Positions 1 to 11,529 of a DNA stretch of 64,000 nucleotides are shown here, one piece after another. The notes below the pieces were generated by a model. The model saw nothing but the letters and a program-made list of their open reading frames with translations, made no database searches and had not been told where the DNA came from. The stretch is from Leuctra nigra (lineage: Eukaryota > Arthropoda > Insecta > Plecoptera > Leuctridae). Position numbers and translations under genes: made by a program. The DNA is taken from NCBI GenBank assembly GCA_934045905.1, contig OW203768.1, forward strand, positions 28,859,060 to 28,923,059. The letters are read 5' to 3'. Each line of letters starts with the position of its first letter. Position 1 is the first letter of the stretch.

Positions 1-1
1 A

Positions 2-1138
2 GCAGGCTTTATAATGAAGTTCAAAATATATCAAGGCAAGGAGGAAGAATGCGAAGAGAATGCGTTCAAAGACTTTGGACTCGGAGAACGAGTTGTTCTC
101 GAACTAACGCAGAAGGAATGGGGAAAGCATCGAAAGTTATATTTCGACAATTTCTTTACATCGCTGCCTCTACTAGAGAAGCTGAAAACCGAACAAACTT
201 TGGCATGCGGGACGATTCGTTCAAATAGGAAAGGACTGCCAGACAACTTTACAGTGGACAAGTCAATGAAGAGAGGCGATTACGACTATCGTATTTCAAC
301 TCAGGAGATCGGTGTGTTCAAATGGATGGACAATAAAGCAGTACTCATCGCAACCAACTTCCACGGATCGAAGGATCGTACGACTGTGCAGAGAACACAA
401 AAGGATGGCACCAAGATGACGGTAAGCTGCCCTTCCGTTATCGAAGACTATAATCGTCATATGGGGGGTGTTGACCACGCAGATCAACTCCGTGCATTAT
501 ATTGCGTAAGCAGAAAGTCACGGAAATGGTGGCATCGCATCTTCTTCGGCCTTCTTGACATTGCCTTTGTTAATTCTTTCATCATTTATTGCCAACTGCA
601 TGAAAAAATCACAGTAAAAGAGTTCCGAAGGGCAGCGACTCAAGGGTTGTTAGCCATGGCTCAAACTCGAGGTCCGGGTCGGCTTAGTGCAGACATCCTC
701 CAGAAAAGGAAGAAAGGAAATGAGAAGAGTGGGCCATCAAAGAGGCGCGGATCATCAGTGTCTGTCCCGAACGACATGCGAATTGGAAATCGTGGGTGCC
801 ACTGGCCGCAGTTTGTGGCCGCGCGAGGTCGCTGCGAACTGTGCAGCATGTCGTCTATCGAGTCCCGTCCCTTCTCTATGTGCTTACACTGCAAAGTATA
901 TCTTTGTTGCAACAAGGAGAAGAATTGCTTCGCGAAGTACCACGACATCCAAGTCAAAAGGAAAGAATCGAGAAGACACTGCTCTGCAGTAACTTGTTCT
1001 TTCCGCTTCGATCAATTTATTTTGCGGCAAATATATTTTTATTGCTTCCTTAGAACTGTACATTTTTTAAATAATGTCATCTATTATATTTTCAATTATT
1101 TTGCTCTTTTCAATTTCAAATGTGACAGCAAATCATGA
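2..1138 (+). CDS. piggyBac-like transposase, C-terminal part (5' cut by window edge)
   Basis: The frame is open from base 2, and the first ATG at 14 lies inside the conserved core, so the true start is upstream of the window. Numbering from that ATG, residues 42-50 (LYFDNFFTS) match the piggyBac DNxFTS motif carrying the second catalytic Asp (D45). GGVDHADQ at 151-158 matches the motif with the third (D154, with D157). The first catalytic Asp region is missing. A Cys-rich zinc-binding tail, typical of these proteins, follows at 274-310 (CxxC, CxxC, CC, C, H). After about residue 312 the protein turns into an AT-rich hydrophobic tail, which looks like read-through into non-coding DNA or the result of a frameshift. 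The family cuts and pastes DNA at TTAA sites. No matching terminal repeat was found downstream. It could also be a domesticated PGBD gene, but the odd tail and lack of introns argue for a transposon remnant. Confidence 0.85.
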   Translation, partial: AGFIMKFKIYQGKEEECEENAFKDFGLGERVVLELTQKEWGKHRKLYFDNFFTSLPLLEKLKTEQTLACGTIRSNRKGLPDNFTVDKSMKRGDYDYRISTQEIGVFKWMDNKAVLIATNFHGSKDRTTVQRTQKDGTKMTVSCPSVIEDYNRHMGGVDHADQLRALYCVSRKSRKWWHRIFFGLLDIAFVNSFIIYCQLHEKITVKEFRRAATQGLLAMAQTRGPGRLSADILQKRKKGNEKSGPSKRRGSSVSVPNDMRIGNRGCHWPQFVAARGRCELCSMSSIESRPFSMCLHCKVYLCCNKEKNCFAKYHDIQVKRKESRRHCSAVTCSFRFDQFILRQIYFYCFLRTVHFLNNVIYYIFNYFALFNFKCDSKS

Positions 1139-1969
1139 AATGTAAATTTTTCTGTCGGCAGCGATCAACTTATTTTATGCAAATTATTTTTTTATAAATT
1201 AAAATAATCTCATTTAGGTACTACATAGTATTTTTATTTTCTTGTATTTTCCTTTTTTCAATTACAAATGTGCCAATAAGTTGACAAATATAATAAATAA
1301 CGTGTATCACAAGTAAACATGTTTACTCTACTCAATTGCCCGACGGGACTGGCAAGTCCCACCATTAAAAATTAACCTCATTGTTGAAAAAAAAATCTGA
1401 AAAAATTCACATGTCTCTACTTATAGGTATTAATGAAGTAATCACATAAAACGTGAAATATATATATTTTTTTAATGGGTTGGTCTAGAAAGGGATAAGT
1501 AGTCACCACAATGTTGTCAAATGACCAGTCAAGTACACATTCTTACAAATGAAATAACATCAAAATAATAATGGTACTAAATTAGAAACTAAGTCAACAG
1601 GTCAATTCCAAACAAATCTTATATCAAAAAATGTTTTCGCATTCTTCTTAGAACACTTCAAGTAGTGATAAAAGGGGCGTCAAACCCCCTTTGCCTCCCA
1701 CCCTCAAAACTGAGTGACAATAAAGCGATTTTGATACGAATAACTTATAACAATGCTCTTAATTACATAAATTAAAACAAATTATCAAAATATTAAATTA
1801 AATGGAATATATAGACTCATTCCAATCTGCCATAAGCAGTAAATGTCCTTCCAATAATGATATCATCATTTATTATATTGATCAATGTTATTTATTTCTT
1901 GGGTAAGGTGAGAAGATTGTCAATCGAAAAGTCGAGTTGTCATTTTATATGATTCAACCGAAGTTTTAA
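1139..1969. other. AT-rich spacer after the piggyBac ORF
   Basis: No ORF or RNA gene is visible. An AATAAA-like run near 1290 could serve polyadenylation of the transposase. A partial copy of the small foldback family seen at 29532 and 47465 may lie near 1900-1955 (gagttgtcattttatatgat). Confidence 0.4.
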
Positions 1970-2625
1970 AAACTAGGAAAACGCTCAGTGTAACGCGTTG
2001 ATGAGCGAGCCATCGTACTGAATCCGATTTGATATGCGCTTGCAAGTAACAGCTGCTCTATATGCTTTGCTTTTTTCTATATGCTTTCTGCAGCATTAAG
2101 AAGGCAAGGATGAAAATGTAGTATACACTTTTGGAATATTTCAAGATTATAGAATAAAATGTCCTAAAAATGACAATAACTTTTGAAATAACGACAGATT
2201 AGTCTTCAACATAGCAAACAAATACCTAAAATGTTGTACCAACATTTTAGATATTTGTTACCAATGAACATGCAAAGTTTTAAGTTTATCGATAAATTTG
2301 TACTAGTTTAATTTTAAAAAATCACAGGAAAGATTGTTTTAAATTTTAACCGATGGGAGGATTTTACTGAATTTGTGTAAGATTGGGGACAATGTTGGTT
2401 GCAATGACTTTGCCAAATTTCAAATCGATCGGAATAACCAATCGAAAGATAATTATTTTAAAATTTGAACCAATCACAGGATACCGTTCAAAATCGATCC
2501 CAGGGACCGCACAGATTACTTTAGTAAGTGTGCAAAATTTCAGATCGATTGGTTGTGCGGTTTTACCTTGCAATTGAATTTATTGTGCGAGAATAGCGAG
2601 CGTCACCACTGTGCTATATTTTTGT
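1970..2625 (+). repeat. Family E repeat unit 1
   Basis: It opens with the family signature ACTAGGAAAACGCTC followed by AACGCGTTGATGAGCGAGC, and ends near 2610 in GCGAGCGTCACC. The interior is built from diverged modules such as 'caaatttcaaatcgatcgg' and 'aaccaatcacaggat'. Its 3' half (2340-2600) closely resembles 44700-44940. No ORF of note lies inside, so it reads as a non-autonomous element of unknown class. Confidence 0.65.
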
Positions 2626-2744
2626 GTGTTTTAATGTGACATAAAATTTCAATTATGTATTTTTTACATGCTTCTTGTGTCACTTATAAATTGGGGATAC
2701 TTTCTGTTTTTTTTTATGTGTGTTTTTATTGTATTTTTGTCGGC

Positions 2745-3060
2745 AGTGACTAGAACAAACCGTTCAACCAATCGATCTGAAAATCTGAACACACTAATGT
2801 CATCTAGAAGCGGTCCCCTGTAATATTATCATTCTAATCTTTCGTTAATTTCAAGAGTTATTGACATTAAACGGACATTTTATGAGTGTTTGGAATATTT
2901 GTCAAATTTCTTGAAGGAATTGTCAGGATATTTCATTACTGGTTCTCTGACGCCTTTCGTTTCGGCTCATTCCAAGGTTTGTATCTTAGAAACATGCAAT
3001 CGCAAATCAATTCACGTGGAAAACGAATTGGCTCGCTCATCAATGCGTTAAAGACTACGC
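2745..3060 (-). repeat. Family E repeat, partial, reversed
   Basis: The family signature occurs in reverse: 'gctcgctcatcaatgcgtt' near 3031-3050 is the complement of the start of the unit, and 'ccaatcgatctgaaaatctg' near 2768 is the complement of its distal module. The middle is diverged. Confidence 0.45.
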
Positions 3061-3850
3061 ACTTGTTAATGTATATTCATATGATCTTCATATTATGATC
3101 TGTTTGTTCATTTTCTCTAAATGGCAATGCACAAAATTAATGTTTTTCCCCGAGTGCGGACATTATTTTGACACACATAAAAAAGAAAGTAAGACTTTTT
3201 GAAGGTTGAATCGATGTGTTGTATTCGCTGCAATTAGCCCTTATGTGAGGCAACATATTTAATCAAAATTCAGACAAGCGATGATAAAATTTAAAAATAG
3301 CAAATTTAAATATATGTGTGTCAGAATTTCCACTGAATCTTGGAGTTTTCAGACTATTTATAGAATGTGTAAAATAGGATATAATGTTGGTCTTAATTAC
3401 CAATTCAACGTTTCTTTTTATTCTCGACCTATAGAAAATATTTTTTTAAATTGGAACCAATAGATATGGCGGAAACTTTGTAACGATTAAGAAAATTTTT
3501 GTCTTACAATTTGTTTACAGTTTGTTTTACAATTTCAAATTGATCTGATCAACCAATCAGAAGACATTAATTTCAATTTGACCCAATAAACGAATTTCGA
3601 AAAATGTAGGTCTGCAAACCGCAGAGTTGATGCAACATGTTTGCAAAATATCAGCTCAATCGAATGCAATTACAGTGGGTGATACCTCAGTAACAAGCAA
3701 AAGAAACAGACGAATTGATGCATAACTGACAAGTCAGTTTGCTGACATTGTCAAGAATTTAATTTAATATATTATTATTCTATTAGAAAGGTTCATTCAA
3801 CGATTACAATATGATTATGCAAATAGCTATAAAATTAAACCCCTGAAAAT
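3061..3850. other. Intergenic, decayed family E modules
   Basis: There is no convincing gene. Between about 3340 and 3700 there are weak family E words (for example 'gcaaaatatcagctcaatcg' near 3644), suggesting an old remnant. Confidence 0.35.
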
Positions 3851-3958
3851 ACTACATTCGAACATTTTGGAAATATCAGTGTTATTCATTCACGGTAAAC
3901 CACGGCGAGGACAGTTCGAGCATTGAATCAATCGAGGATCTTCTGCAGGTAGCAGTTA

Positions 3959-4228
3959 TTGACATCGTTATCTATTTTAGTTCACCTCACCCCACTCCAC
4001 CAGAAAACAACTCGGCATGAACCACCCCAGTTAGTACCAAGTGCAAGCGAGACAAGACTACTTGTGAGTGAGATGCCCGACAACCTCTCGTCAATCTTTC
4101 TTCTCACTCGCACATCAACTATCGCGCTCTCTCACTCTACAGGGTACCTATTAAAATCGTTTACGGTGAAAGGACATAGCCGCAAAACGGAGTACCATTT
4201 ATTATTTGGGGGAGTGTACCTTACCTAA
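3959..4228 (+). CDS. Small ORF upstream of LINE ORF2, possible ORF1 remnant
   Basis: This is an 89-codon frame of low complexity, rich in Ser, Thr and Leu, with no recognisable domain. Its interest is the stop: TAA at 4226-4228 shares its last base with the ATG of ORF2 (4228-4230), giving TAATG. The same stop-start overlap couples ORF1 and ORF2 translation in the insect LINE SART1. The frame may be the end of a decayed ORF1, or chance. Confidence 0.3.
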   Translation: MTSLSILVHLTPLHQKTTRHEPPQLVPSASETRLLVSEMPDNLSSIFLLTRTSTIALSHSTGYLLKSFTVKGHSRKTEYHLLFGGVYLT

Positions 4229-5334
4229 TGATAAATATAGATGTAAATGGATATGACTTAAGTAATAGTAACTACATACTTGACTCTCTCTTTGACTCTG
4301 TAAGCACAAACACATCAATTTGCCAACACCCTCAAGACCTCACTCATTTATACAAAACGTGCCACGGACTAAAGATTTTTCATTTAAATATTCGCGGAAT
4401 CAATTCTCACTTTGACGATGCGGCAATTCTCTTACAAGATACCAACGTAAAGTTTGATATAATAGTTCTCACTGAAACTCATCTAAAACATGACACCAGC
4501 CAATTTACTATTGAGAACTACACTACATACAACTTTACAAACAAGACGACCTCTCATGATGGCGTAACTGTACTTGTCAAAGACGACGCATTTGATACGC
4601 TGAATGTCCAGAGCCATAAATATTTTTCCCAGGCCCACGTTGTTCAAATCGACGTAGTACGGAACTTTATATCTTTTTCAATTTTTGCAGTATACAGATC
4701 CCCGTCCGGAGATATCCAAACATTCATCTCCGAACTCAGTAGTAACAGTAAAATGATGAATAGCGATCACAATGTTATTGTAGGTGATATTAACATTAAT
4801 ATATTTGACAGTTCAGTACTCCCGACAGATTATCTCAACATATTGAATGCAAATGGATTTTCATCATGTATCAACGAACCAACACGTGTAACATCATCAT
4901 CAAGCACATGTATAGACCATATATTTATCAAGTCCAAAAAAAGTAGCACGCCTTACAAAAGCTACATACTCCACACAAGCATCACAGATCATTACTCTAT
5001 TGGAATTGGTTGGTTCGAAGTAAATGAGCGTAGTAGAGAAAATTCTAATAATAAACTCAGAGAAGTAAAGCTAATTAATTATGAACAGCTTAAACTCAGT
5101 CTAGAAAACCACGAATGGGATATTATATTAAGGGAAACCAACCCAAACACAGCCACGGAGTTATTCGTGAACACTCTGGTTAACTTAACTGAAAACTCCA
5201 CAACTGTTAAGTCTGTCAAGATAAAAACAAAAAAACTCAAACCTTGGATAACCTTAGATGTAATTAAAGAAATTAGATATAGAGATAAACTCTATAAAAA
5301 AAACTCGCAAATATCCCGAACTTACAGTGCTTAA
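4228..5334 (+). pseudogene. LINE ORF2, endonuclease part (frameshifted into the RT)
   Basis: The 368 codons encode an exonuclease/endonuclease/phosphatase (EEP) domain that nicks target DNA for target-primed reverse transcription. Landmarks in order are HLNIRG near the start (substrate and metal contact), LTETHL, YRSPSGD, VGDININ (Asp/Asn active-site motif), CIDHIF and TDHYSI (the final catalytic Asp-His). A basic linker follows. At the run of eight A's near 5294-5303 the frame is lost. The adjoining frame continues at once with the expected linker residues (KTRKYPELTVLKDYY), so one indel in a homopolymer split a single ORF2. The ATG at 4228 is plausible but may not be the original start. Confidence 0.8.
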
Positions 5335-7198
5335 GGATTACTACAAAAATTATCGGAACCAAGTAAATTTGTCAATAAAAAGGGCTAAGAATGAATACTA
5401 TAGAGAGAAAATACTAGAAGCTCAAGGTGACAAAAGAAAAATATGGAACATCGTAAACGAATTTACGAGCAGAAATACTAAAAAGGTGGAAATTAAACAA
5501 ATATCCACTTGTAATGGTATTGTCACTACAAAGGAGAACCCTAAAATCATAGCAGATGCCTTTGTTGACTACTTCAGCGACGTAGGGGAAAAGATGGCTG
5601 AGAACATAGCTAGGTCAGACTTATGCAACCAAAATACCGACACATATTACGAAAATATTAATTCTAAATCAATGTTAATGACGCCAGTTACTCACAAAGA
5701 AATAATTAATTACATCAATGAAATGAAAAATAATACGGCTTCTGGTACTGACACAATAAGCACTCTCACATTAAAATCAATAAAGAAACAGGTGGTCTTA
5801 CCACTCCACCACATTATCAACACTATCCTTGAGTCAGGTATTTATCCAGACATGTTTAAAAACGCATTAATCAAGCCTATCTATAAGAAGGGAGAAAAAA
5901 CTCTTACTAGTAATTACAGGCCAATTTCCCTACTCTCGAACCTCTCTAAGTTAACTGAAAAATGCATAAAACATAGAATATACAACTTCCTAGAAGATAA
6001 CAAGCTAATATCACCTAATCAATTTGGTTTTCGCTCGGGGATGGGAACAGAGGATGCTATTGCCAAACTTACAACTCAAATAAGCACACGTATTGATAAT
6101 AATGAAAAATGTTTAGCTATTTTCCTAGATCTAGCGAAAGCTTTCGATACTGTCTCCCACCAACTTCTGTTTAAAAAACTTCATAATATGGGTATAAGAG
6201 GACTTGTACTGCAACTAATTGAAAGCTATCTGCATAATCGAGAGCAGTTCGTTGGTATAAACGAAACTGTAAGTAAACCAAGAATAATCAAATACGGAGT
6301 GCCTCAAGGTACTGTTCTAGGACCCCTTCTCTTCCTTATATTTATTAATGACCTGTGCTCCTTGTTGCAAAACAACGACACTACAGTATTCGCTGACGAT
6401 ACAGTTTTGCTCTTCTCCTCACGGAGTTGGGACGCAGTACACGATTTAGCTGATGTAGGTCTAAATAAAGTAAAAAATTGGCTTAACCAAAATATGCTTA
6501 CATTAAACAATGAAAAAACCATGTACATCACCTTCTCTCCACGTGTTAACTGCCAGCCAAAGAATTCTATATTGAAAATCCATAATAGTAGATGTAAGGA
6601 CCACTACCGTGACTGTCTATGCCACACACTAACCAAAACCAAATCTCTACGATATCTTGGCATCACTATCGACCAACATCTTAAGTGGGACGAACATATA
6701 CTATCAATAATAAAAAAGTTACGTTTTCTTATGGTGAACTTTTATCATTTAAGAGATATTCTTTCTTTTGATAGTTTAAAACTTGTCTACTACGCTCTGG
6801 CTCAGTCAATTATACAGTATGGAATCGTAGGCTGGGGAGGGACATACGACACGCACATGTGCAAATTGAACTCTGCCCAAAATATTATCCTTAAAATCCT
6901 ACTTAAAACTGATTTCCGCTATTCAACAAAAATGCTTTACGAAAGAACTGGAGTTCTCCAGGTGAGGAAACTTTATGCTGTATCTCTATTCAAACAAATA
7001 CACTATAAACATTCTTTTCTACCAACTAACCCCGGAATATCTCATATACAAACTCGTTCAAAATCTTCAAATAAAATTTTCCAACCTAGGGTTAACAAAG
7101 GTATTACGCAAAGACATGCAGCTTTTCTTGGTCCCAAGCTTTACAATCTTTTACCGGATAATATTCGTAAAACTAAATCACAAAATATATTTAACTGA
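5327..7198 (+). pseudogene. LINE ORF2, reverse transcriptase part
   Basis: The protein follows the endonuclease in the next frame; reading really begins near 5300, and the codon at 5327 is GTG, not a true start. RT landmarks are NYRPISLLSN (palm entry), FLDLAKAFDT (motif A with catalytic Asp), GVPQGTVLGPLLF (motif B) and FADDTVLL (motif C, FADD at residues 355-358). All catalytic Asp residues are present. A C-terminal thumb/connection region follows (RYLGITID, SIIQYGIVGWGG). The C-terminus LPDNIRKTKSQNIF is cut by a second indel near 7190. Another frame continues to a stop at 7271 (DIKKWLKTYPIKSL), which is the usual LINE C-terminus. The enzyme would copy LINE RNA at the nicked target; this copy is inactive. 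Confidence 0.85.
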
Positions 7199-7271
7199 TA
7201 TAAAGAAGTGGCTAAAAACGTATCCGATCAAATCGCTAACGGACAATATAAACTGTAGAATAATGAAGTGA

Positions 7272-7895
7272 AGTGAAGCAGTGAAGCAGAGAGTCTAGAA
7301 TGTATACACAGATTTAAATTTCAGCCTGTTCTTATTACTTATTTCCTTTGCTCTTCACAAAGGTATCGTTTCAATTTAAGGTTTTTATCTAAAATGAATT
7401 ATACCATTGTCATATCTAAATTAGGTAGGTACGCCTTCGAAATTCTCGAAGCTTCAAATTGTACTCCTCACCATTACAACTTCTCATTCTTGTATTTGTT
7501 ATAGATTAAGTCAAATTAGATTGATTATTATAATTAGTTTTATAAGTTACTTATGGTGCCAAAATATCTTATTCTTATTTTCGCAATTCTAATCAGATCT
7601 AGGGAGGGACTTTCATTTTACTCTAAATTCAGATCCATATTTAGTTTAGCTTCTTAATTTAGTTTGTTTAGTGTATAATTAGCATATCACAAATTATTCA
7701 AGAAATGTAAACTACTTATAAGTATCTTTTTTAGCTACCTCTAAATTATCTGATGGTATTATATTATAAGTAGAATAGTTATGCCCTAACACAAGATATT
7801 GTTATCTTAAAAGGGTATAATAAACATAGACCAATGTAACCATTATTGTAATGCTTTGGAAAAATAAAAATAAACTTGAAACTTGAAACTTGAAA
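7272..7895 (+). other. LINE 3' untranslated region and heptamer tail
   Basis: AT-rich, no ORF. It ends in 'aataaaaataaa' and three copies of ACTTGAA, which marks the 3' end of the retrotransposon. Confidence 0.6.
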
Positions 7896-7991
7896 TAATA
7901 GTAATAATATTGAAGTATTTTCTTACACAATGACTCATGTCACCATTACAAACATGATTGAATACTGGCTTTTAGCTCCCCTAAAGAATAA

Positions 7992-8441
7992 ATGAATATT
8001 CCTTCTAACAGAGCGCTATCCCCTCAAGGTACAAGTGAAACCACAAACCCTATATCCAAATCTGAAGCACTTTCCACGCGAGTCTCTCTTCACCATCTTC
8101 TGTCAGATTGGAGGACTTCATTCTCGTCGAATGTTCGAGCCCATTGTTCAGTCGAGGCCCCGGGTTCGTCGCCACTCGAGGTGACTCCTGAACTTATCAC
8201 AACTGAAGTTGATACAATCTTGACGTCAGGGCCATTCTTGCCGCCCACCTTGAGCAGTGAACAAGGTGCTATATATCCTCTGTCCATTGTCGATGATGCG
8301 CCAGCGTTGAATACTGGCGACAATACGGGACATCTCCGCAGCGCCACTAGTGAGAATAACTTGAACCACGCTAAGAGGTTATACAGTAGTTCGTCACGGA
8401 GCCTTGACTTTGGTTGTAAGGGTATTCGAGTGACCACGTGA
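7992..8441 (+). CDS. Uncharacterised 149-codon ORF
   Basis: The predicted protein is rich in Ser, Thr and Leu and matches no family I recognise. The opposite strand is also open for 115 codons (8437-8090). The block is more GC-rich than its surroundings, which alone can keep frames open. It could be a piece of a retroelement ORF1, an exon, or chance. No promoter or splice signal supports it. Confidence 0.25.
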   Translation: MNIPSNRALSPQGTSETTNPISKSEALSTRVSLHHLLSDWRTSFSSNVRAHCSVEAPGSSPLEVTPELITTEVDTILTSGPFLPPTLSSEQGAIYPLSIVDDAPALNTGDNTGHLRSATSENNLNHAKRLYSSSSRSLDFGCKGIRVTT

Positions 8442-8591
8442 CCAGAAATATAAAATACTTAAATTGGTCATACTACTACGCCCAAAGTTGTGGGGACTGA
8501 TCTTCCTGATTATAATAGTGATTCTACAACTCAGGTGACCTTTTAACCTTCAAAATTAACATTTTTTGGGGCGGAATGTTACTTTTTCAAT

Positions 8592-11529
8592 GGGTAATTC
8601 CAAAAGAAATAGAGAATCCATTTTCGGCGACCATCTTCGATTTTAATGAAATTTGGTGTATTCATTCATACCATGCTGGAGAGTTATTCAGAATTTTTTC
8701 AGAATTTTTCGGCACTAATTCTCGGTATTATTGCGTCAGCAAAACTCGACCCTTTTACCTGGCGAACAGGTGTAATTTTACGTTTTATTGAATAACTTCG
8801 CCCCTGATTGAGATACTGAGCTGCAATTGGTCTTAAAATACTCGTAATAAATTAACCTTCATTATTTTGCTAGACACAAAAATTAAAAAATTAAGTCAGC
8901 ATAAATTACTACGGTCGAAAGTTGAAAAGGTCAAAGGTCATTTGCCAAAAAACAGCATCATCGATTTCCTTCAAAATTTTATGGGATGATCTACATATAT
9001 GTAGGAAGGTTTGTGGAAAATTTCAGAGTGGGCTATTGAGAGACTTCGGATAAATTAATTAATTTGCTCGGTGATGCACGAAATTACGGGTTTTTGCGCC
9101 TCCACTCCGCTAGTACGGGTGAACGTTGCCAAGTTCAAATGTCAAAAACACAAATACGTCATCATCGATTTTATTCAAATTATTTGCACATGAACGACAC
9201 ATATGTAGTATGATTTGTAGAAAATTTCAAGCTGGGTTATCCATAAATTGCTTAGAAATTAATTGTTCTGTTCGTTAAGTTTTTCTGAAAAGTTTAGCGC
9301 CTATACAATTGAACTTCATGATCTTCAAAGGTCTATTACACACGTATCTAAACGTAGTTTTCTGTCTAGTTTTGTGTACATTATTCTAACGTTTTGTAAT
9401 AATAGCAGCTAATTTTGAGCTGTATAATAATTGTCAAATGCTTCGATTTTGTGTGTGTATGCGCTTTGTTCTTATTAATTTGTTATTCAAGAGTCTTCAA
9501 CGCTGTTAAAATGATAAGAAGGTGTTCCAATTAATGTCAATCAATGTTTTCATTGAACAATATTATATTCTTGGGAATTCTGGAAACATATTTAACCCAC
9601 CCCCGGCCCCACACAGGACACGTGCCACTTCACAACGCCACTTCAAGCGATGTTCTTATCACTCGCATCATTTATATTTTTGATGACGGAAGGAACAAAT
9701 GGCTTCTCGAGCTAGCTGTTTCTGTATTTACAAGAAAATAATATCTTCATTATGTGAAAACTGATCAGTTGATCTGAGAAATCCATAGAGTAACATTGTG
9801 TTTGTTATTTGTGTATTGACTTTCTTAGGAACATTGCAGTGTGTTTTCCCTACATTTATTTTCATTCTGCTTTATTATATCACACAGAGTAATTTTGTAA
9901 AGGTACCTAATCATGTGTTCAATCGGTATTCTAACAGGTGCCGTTTGTGCTGTAGGAACTAAAGTTAAAACAATTACGGATATTAAAGATTCGATCTTCT
10001 TCGACACTGTTTGTAAACTTCATGCAGACAAGCATTTGCGTTATTATTTGCGGAAGCCTGCACTCTTTCGGACCCACATCTGAAAACACTCTTCAAGTGA
10101 AACAATATTCATTGCCATCTCAAACTGTAAACGTATACGTGTGGTTCAAGCAAATAATTGATTCATGTGGATGAAGATTTCGAATCGCTGTGTAACGCCT
10201 CCAGCAGACTGTGCACATTTGACGTCAAAACATTAGGTTTACTTCACATCTAATTTGACATTTATCGGAATACCCATGCAGAGACGACATACACGTGGTC
10301 ACAAAACAGGGACAAGTAGGTAATTCTTCTGCTTAAAACAAAAAATCAATGTAATTATAATTTATGCAATTTAAATTCATTGCAAATTCAATACACAATA
10401 ATAATCAAAGTGGAAGGACGTTCCGTACAATTTGTTAGATTATTGATTCTCATTGAAGTATTACACTCGACAATTCATAAAACGGTATTTGAAAGAAATG
10501 GATGGTCTGAAAAAAATGTGATGGCATCATCTGATGAAGTCTATACTTACTCGCCATCTACCTCTAGTAGGTGAGATCTGATTACATTAATAATAACAAG
10601 AATTGATTGTCAATGAACCTGACCAGCAGCCGATCTGTTTCGTTCAAATACCGTTTTATGAATTGTCGAGTGAACATTACTTTCTGTACACTACATTTTC
10701 TGTTAGCCAAACTACTTTTTCTGAATAATATTCACCAAATTTGAAAGAAAACCTGTGTTTGGATAATTGTGTAATTAAACCTTGAACTTCATGAAGTTCG
10801 ATTGTATAGGCGCTAAACTTTTCAGAAAAACCCAATAAACAGAACAATTAATTTCTAATAAGCACATAAATAACCCAACTTAAAAATTTCTACAAATCAT
10901 ACTACATAAGTGAAGTTAAAGTGCAAATAATTTGAATGAAATCGATGATGATGTATTTGCGTTTTTGACATTTGAACTCAGCAACGTTCACCCGTACTAA
11001 CGGAGTGGAGGCGCAAAAACCCGTAATTTCGTGCATCACCAAGCAAATTAATTAATTTATCCGAAGTCTCTCAATAGCCCACTCTGAAATTTTCCACAAA
11101 CCTTCCTACATATATGTAGATCATCCCATAAAATTTTGAAGGAAATCGATGATGCTGTTTTTTGGCAAATGACCTTTGACCTTTTCAACTTTCGACCGTA
11201 GTAATTTATGCTAACCTAATTTTTTTTTAATTTTTGTGTCTAGCATAATAATGAAGGTTTATTTATTACGAGTCTTTTAAGACCAATTGCAACTCTGTAT
11301 CTCAATCAGGGGCGAAGTTATTCAATAAAACGTAAAATTACATTTGTTCGCCAGGTAAAAAGGTCGAGTTTTGCTGACGCCATAATTCCGAGAATTTGCG
11401 CTGAAAAATTCTGAAAAAATTCTGAATTACTCTTCAGTATAGTATAAATGAATATACTAAATTTCATTAAAATCGGAGAAGGTGGCTGAAAAAAACTGTA
11501 AAAATTATCGATTTATTTTGGAATTACCC
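8592..11529. mobile_element. 2.9-kb element with about 740-bp inverted arms
   Basis: The left arm (8592-9330) and right arm (10785-11529) are inverted copies of each other along their whole length, with small indels. The tips are GGGTAATTCCAAAA and its complement. CAAT lies immediately outside both tips, a candidate 4-bp target duplication. The central 1.45 kb has no transposase and holds a separate 209-bp MITE. The element is a non-autonomous DNA transposon of unknown superfamily. Confidence 0.75.
10464..10672 (+). mobile_element. 209-bp MITE with 35-bp inverted ends, copy 1
   Basis: The ends are CACTCGACAATTCATAAAAC and its complement, continuing through 'ggtatttgaa'. The middle carries 'gatggcatcatctgatgaag' and 'gtaggtgagatctgatt'. 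Related copies are at 28401-28604 and, reversed and partial, near 32700-32790. It is nested in the 2.9-kb inverted-arm element. Confidence 0.7.

Larger units (their letters stand above)
3850..7895 (+). mobile_element. Non-LTR retrotransposon (CR1/Jockey-type LINE), decayed
   Basis: One strand holds an apurinic-type endonuclease, then a reverse transcriptase, then a 3' untranslated part ending in AATAAA-like signals and a tail of three ACTTGAA heptamers (7873-7895). That order and a short tandem 3' tail are typical of CR1/Jockey-group LINEs. ORF2 is broken by two frameshifts. The 5' boundary is uncertain, and no target duplication could be read. Confidence 0.8.

Noticed and set aside
1670..1715. 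CCCCCTTTGCCTCCCA string resembling a piggyBac terminal repeat
   Set aside because: No TTAA sits next to it and no matching left end is in the window.
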